NCBI GenBank assembly: GCA_963930655.1
Contig: OZ005613.1
Coordinates: 13,338,501-13,402,500, forward strand
Reading direction: 5' to 3'
DNA length: 64,000 nt
Origin: Myrica gale
Taxonomy: Eukaryota > Streptophyta > Magnoliopsida > Fagales > Myricaceae
Under the pieces are notes generated by a model. That model ran no database searches. It saw only the letters and a program-made list of their open reading frames with translations, and was not told the DNA's origin. Numbering within the stretch: the stretch's first letter is position 1; every line of letters starts with the position of its first letter. Both the position numbers and the translations under genes were made by a program. Below are positions 59,501 to 64,000 of the stretch, one piece after another.

Positions 59501-61706
59501 CTTGTGTTTTATAACCTTCTGGTACACCCTTTCAATAATTTATTGCTTGTAAAAACGGAAGAGATTGATGTCCTGGATTGCACCCAAGTCCCAAAAACTA
59601 ACTTGCTTTATTGTTTGTGGATAATACCAACGTAATTCACATGATGAGCAATATCTGTGTACTTCTACTTCTCCAGCCATTTTACTAATACATCCATAAT
59701 ATTGTGTATCTTTCGACCTTTTCTGTATAAGGATGGCATTCTTTGTACTATCACACTCCCAAAAACAGACTGTTCAACAATGTTGCTAATCTTATTCTAC
59801 AGAGATTATCCAGCCTCTGAAATTTTTCTTCAAATAATAAAATAAAATTCCTTCCAGTTAATTTGCTATACTCTTCACAAATAAACCAAGTAAACAGAGG
59901 CTACTAGTCAAACGCTTTCCCCAGCTTTTCTTTTTTCTCTACCAACCCTCTCTCCCTCACTGCCTACTGTTGTGATCCATTGTCGCCGCATGCCCTTCAC
60001 AAGGTCACTGCCTCCCCTTCCCCCTTCTCCTTCTCTCCCTTCTCTTTTATTTTTCCTTTTCTTTTGTTCCTTTTTCTATTCTTTTTTCTCTACCAACCCT
60101 CTCTCCCTCACTGCCTACTGTTGTGATCCATTGTCGCCGCATGCCCTTCACAAGGTCACTGCCTCCCCTTCCCCCTTCTCCTTCTCTCCCTTCTCTTTTA
60201 TTTTTCCTTTTCTTTTGTTCCTTTTTCTATTATCCTTGGATGCTGGAACCTAGATCTACTACTTTTGGCTATCCACGCCTCTCAAACCCCCTCCCCACCA
60301 GATTCCTCACCCTCCGCTGGTACATGAGTCTCATGAATAGCCTCAAGCACATGGCAGTCTCACATGCCGCCTAACCGCATGGCATCTAGGTTCCTACCAT
60401 CTTTCTCCAGAGATCTAGGAATCCTCTTTTTCCTGGAGCTATCATTGGTGCATGCTCCCCTATCTAAGGATGTGAGAGACGACATTTTCATTAGCCACCA
60501 CATCACAGTTGCCAACAGGACTTCCTTCCCTGCTGTGGAGTACATCTGCAGTAGGTGTTATGGCCAGTCCATTCATTGCACTGCTTCAGAAACTGCCATA
60601 AAGATGGACCTTTTCATGATCTTCAGTCAAGAATCCATGGGAACCGACTTGGATGGCAAACTCTGGCATGGCATTAAAGCAAGAGATCCTCTTGAAAACA
60701 CTTTTTTGCAATCCTCCTTCATTTCCTTCCTTTCCTGTGGCTTTCTATTGACAAAAAATCTCAAGACTATAGGACTCAAATCCTGAAAGCAGTGATCGGT
60801 CCCTTTTTGAATGGGGTGATTGCTATCTGTTCACATCAAGATGATTGTCTACCACACTCTAGTGTATGCAAGATTGTTCTTTTTTTTTTCCTTTATTACC
60901 CCACACACACCAAACCACAGTAGACAATCATGATTGATGGGTTATCTAATAGATGGCCATGTGCCCTAGGTTATACAAATCTGATGAGACAATCTTCTGC
61001 AACAGTAAATCATATATTGTTCATGAAATCATTAAGTACAAAGGATTTCAAGCTGACCTGACTTATTGGAGAAATATATGATACTGGCTTTCAATTTGAA
61101 AGAACTATTAATTCAGCAATTTAGAACTCCAAAGTTTTTTTCCCTCTTTTCTAGCTTGTTTCAACGAAACTCCTTATTGTTCATAGCAATTTTGTTTTCA
61201 AATACAATATAAGCCACGTACACAAAAGGAATTGCATCCATTATCTCACACTGAAGCTGTTTGTTAATGGGGGAAGGCGACGCCAACTGGGCTAAAGACC
61301 ACTTGCTTCATTGCTCTTCATTTTAGTTCTTAATCAGTTAAGTAATAGATCACACGATATAAACAGATCACCTCAAAAGGTACGAGCCTTGTAGATTTTC
61401 CTGGCTAACTACAACTAGTTGCTGAAAAATAAGAAAGTATGCAACATGATCGCCTCAAAAGGTATGAGCCTTTTGTGCAACAAATGCTACATAAAAGAGA
61501 TATAAATACCTGTCCGCCAATAGCTTCTCTCTGGTTGCAAGGGCTCCAAATAACAACACAGAAACTAGATACATTACAGTAGTAGTGAGACTTGAAGCCA
61601 ATGTTCCAATGGGAATTGAACGTTGAGTATCTTTCAGTGAAGCTGATCGATTTGAGCCTGCCATAATCCCTGTTACAGCAGGGAAGAAAAGACCGACCAA
61701 TGCAAA
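56549..61706 (-). pseudogene. CCC1: 5'-truncated cation-chloride cotransporter, fragment 2
   Basis: Exons 61,510-61,706 (cut), 58,610-59,010, 57,835-57,996 and 56,549-57,639. The translated text is identical to fragment 1. It is again cut at the unit border in the same codon, with the in-frame TAA at 61,707-61,709. Because unit 3 begins immediately to the right, this copy too lacks its N-terminal third and promoter. If the locus is real, only the copy at the far right end of the array, outside the window, can be full length. Confidence 0.93.
59931..60232. repeat. 151-bp tandem duplication in CCC1 intron (unit 2)
   Basis: Exact counterpart of 39,256-39,557. Confidence 0.95.
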
Positions 61707-64000
61707 TTATCGACTTCATCACGTTGAACTCTCGAACTACCAAAATTCATTTATGTGTGCACTCAAATAAGATTTTTCCGTCAAAACTGTGTCAAATGAT
61801 CTATTTATAATATATGTGTTACGTTTTTGAGCGTATTTTTTATTTTGTTTAGGAACTCGAATAAAATAACTTGTGAGTTCGGAATGTACAGTCGTGGCCC
61901 AGTATCCACAATTTACAACCCACTACAACATATAATAACTTCCTAGTTCCTACAACTGACAACGATAGTAACGACAACACAATTCCAAGACATTATAAAG
62001 GAAAAAACATGACTCGGCCCATCATATGAATTGAGCCCAATAGTGCTGCTCATTTGAACAGATGCAGCCGTCTGCCCCCAATTTAGCCACCGAAGCGATA
62101 CATGTGTGCCCCCAATTAGTGAGTATCCTTGGAGCTCATAACATTATTCCTTAATTCGTCGTGACCCAATTTTGTTTTTTCCCACTAGTTTTTCTTTGTT
62201 AAGCCCTCAAGTTTCTTGCAGCAATTTGTCAAAATATTTAATCGTTCAATTTCTACTAAATAAAGAGTGGACTGATTTTTCATATGTAAGAAACCACTAA
62301 CTTATGCTCCATTGTCGGTCATTCAACATTTCCCAACGGAGCAAACGGTAAAAACAAATAATTGTTTATAACAAAAATAAAGGACAATAATTTGATTGAA
62401 GCACCTTTGTGATACATAATATGAACATCAACTGCACACATACATGAACCATACGAGCAGTAGAAACTTCCCAAAAACAAGTTGGCCGTGACACCCTTAA
62501 CTCGCAACCTGTTCCGAAGTCACTGACTCACTGCCCCCCCTCTTCAACAGTCTTGAACTGCACTGCTTTGTTAGCTTCCATGGCTGTGTCATAGGATGCA
62601 TGTAATCCAACAAGTAAATAGTAAACCAAGAGTACCAGAGTCCATACGCCGAATCTTGCGAAAGATTTTGAATCTATTGAGCCAAGAAGGAAAATGTTGA
62701 TGGCGATCGATAACGATGGTAGCCATGGCACCAACGGTACCGCCCAAATTTTTGGTTCCTTTGCCTGTGGAACAAAAAGCCAAAGACCCAAGGTTCCAAC
62801 GAACCAAATTGGCACAGTTATGAGGTACCCGATCCAACCATGAGAACTAATGCCCCAATAAGTAGCAGTGCCAATTGAGGATCCAACTATAAGCGCGAGA
62901 CACAGGATGAGTTTGTTACGATTTGCTGTTGTTGTCACCCCACTAGAATAGTACCGGCGCACCATAAGGGCAAGAGCCACAAGCATGAAGATGAACAGTG
63001 TGGAGATCGAGAGTAGGTTGGAGAGAATACCAAGACTTGTGAAGAAGGCAATGACTGCAGTGGCTGCAAGCATGACAATTGTGGCGTTGACGGGTGTCCC
63101 GGTCTTGTCATTAACATGGGAGAGCCATGGGGGCAACATGTGGGTCCGAGCAATATGTGTGAGATAACGAGCCTGACCCACTGCGCTCACAAGCAAAACG
63201 GTTGTCATCCCCTTCAGTGCACCAGCAGCAACCACGTACTTAGCCCAATTCCAACCAACTGCTTCGAATGCCACCGAAAATGGTGCATCTACATTAATTT
63301 GTGTGGATGGCTGCATAAGGCATAGTGTTATAGCCATCAAACAATACGCCGTTGTCGTAAACGCCATTGAGCCCACAAGACCAATAGGGATGTCCCGACC
63401 AGGATTCTTTGTTTCCTCGGCCATGGTTGAAACCGCATCAAACCCAACATAAGCAAAGAAAAGCACGGCTGATGCCTTGAAAACGCCACGGGCACCAAAA
63501 GGGGAAAATGGGGTGTAATTCTTCGTATCTGCTTTTGTAAGGCCCGCGACGATGATGAAGACAATGATGACAACATGAAAGATGGAGGCGATGTAATTCA
63601 AACGGGATGAGCCCTTGGTGCTGAGGGCTGCGATGATACAAATGATAGCGATGACACCGACGGCTATGGGGTCGAGATATTTGTAGTCATTCCCGAGACC
63701 ATCGGCAACGATGCGGAAATCGTTTGGCTGGTGGTTGCAGAGTGTGGCGAAGTAGGATGTCCAGGAACGAGCAACGGCTGCTCCACCAATGACATACTCG
63801 AGTAGGATATTGCCGGCAGCAATGAAGGCCATGAAGTCGCCGAGCTCTACCCTTAGGTAGGCAAATGATCCACCTGAAACGGAAAACAATTTGTTACGAT
63901 AGTATCTACCAAGCAGCATTTAACCATGTTTCTTTCGAACTAAGATCAAGGATGTTGAATTATGTTTGCAGATAGATATTGAATTGTGTTCGCAGGACGT
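61703..64000. repeat. Tandem repeat unit 3, cut by window end
   Basis: Third head-to-tail copy; only its first 2,298 bp are in the window. It shares with unit 2 the extra T that unit 1 lacks near 20,659, so it is closer to unit 2 than to unit 1. Confidence 0.97.
62528..63873 (-). CDS. CAT: Cationic amino acid transporter, copy 3 (exon 2 only)
   Basis: The complete second exon, with acceptor TTTCAG just right of 63,873 and the stop at 62,528, encodes the same 447 C-terminal residues as copies 1 and 2. Exon 1 would start about 1.4 kb beyond the intron and lies outside the window, so whether this copy is complete is unknown. Confidence 0.9.

Larger units (their letters stand above)
41028..61702. 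repeat. Tandem repeat unit 2 (20,675 bp)
   Basis: Second head-to-tail copy of 20,307-41,027. The first 2.5 kb differ from unit 1 by a single inserted T (near 41,379). Differences then appear from about 43,603 to 53,843, and from there to the end I see none. Net length is 46 bp shorter, mainly through repeat-number changes. Confidence 0.97.

Overview
The window reads as nuclear DNA of a flowering plant, most likely a woody eudicot: AT-rich intergenic sequence, GT-AG introns, nested Ty1/copia and hAT transposon remains, MITEs, and gene families typical of plants. The species is not determinable from the sequence alone. There are no bacterial-style operons, no rRNA, no tRNA that I could recognise and no CRISPR.

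Left part (1-17,180): a transposon graveyard. It holds a decayed copia gag piece (about 1,600-2,320), a decayed coiled-coil reading frame split by a small non-autonomous hAT element (2,803-3,284, near-perfect 8-bp target duplication), a palindromic MITE (4,555-4,780), a second MITE (5,887-6,078), a broken plant-transposon protein frame (about 6,440-7,330), a degenerate AT-rich tandem array (about 7,950-8,630), a 250-bp-arm fold-back repeat (9,411-9,960), and a heavily mutated minus-strand copia retrotransposon (about 11,600-16,720). Copies of a TTCGAACG-like motif are scattered over much of 575-10,930.

Middle (17,205-19,984): an apparently intact six-exon, 328-residue reductase of the cinnamoyl-CoA reductase/dihydroflavonol reductase-like SDR family, on the plus strand.

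Right part (20,307-64,000): a large head-to-tail tandem repeat with a unit of about 20.7 kb. Unit 1 is 20,307-41,027, unit 2 is 41,028-61,702, and unit 3 starts at 61,703 and runs out of the window. Each unit carries, on the minus strand, a complete two-exon cationic amino acid transporter gene (CAT, 584 aa), a 5.9-kb inverted-repeat-bounded element with a nested hAT insertion, and the last four exons of a cation-chloride cotransporter gene (CCC1) cut off at the unit border inside an exon. The geometry predicts that the intact CCC1 5' half lies to the right of the last unit, outside the window. The two full units are nearly identical at both ends and differ by SNPs, microsatellites and small indels in the middle. 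Either a recent real amplification of CAT (with CCC1 truncated at each internal border) or a false duplication made of two haplotypes during assembly would look like this; sequence alone does not decide.

CAT imports basic and other amino acids and CCC1 moves K+/Na+ with Cl-, so if real, the amplification mainly raises CAT dosage while adding promoterless CCC1 fragments.
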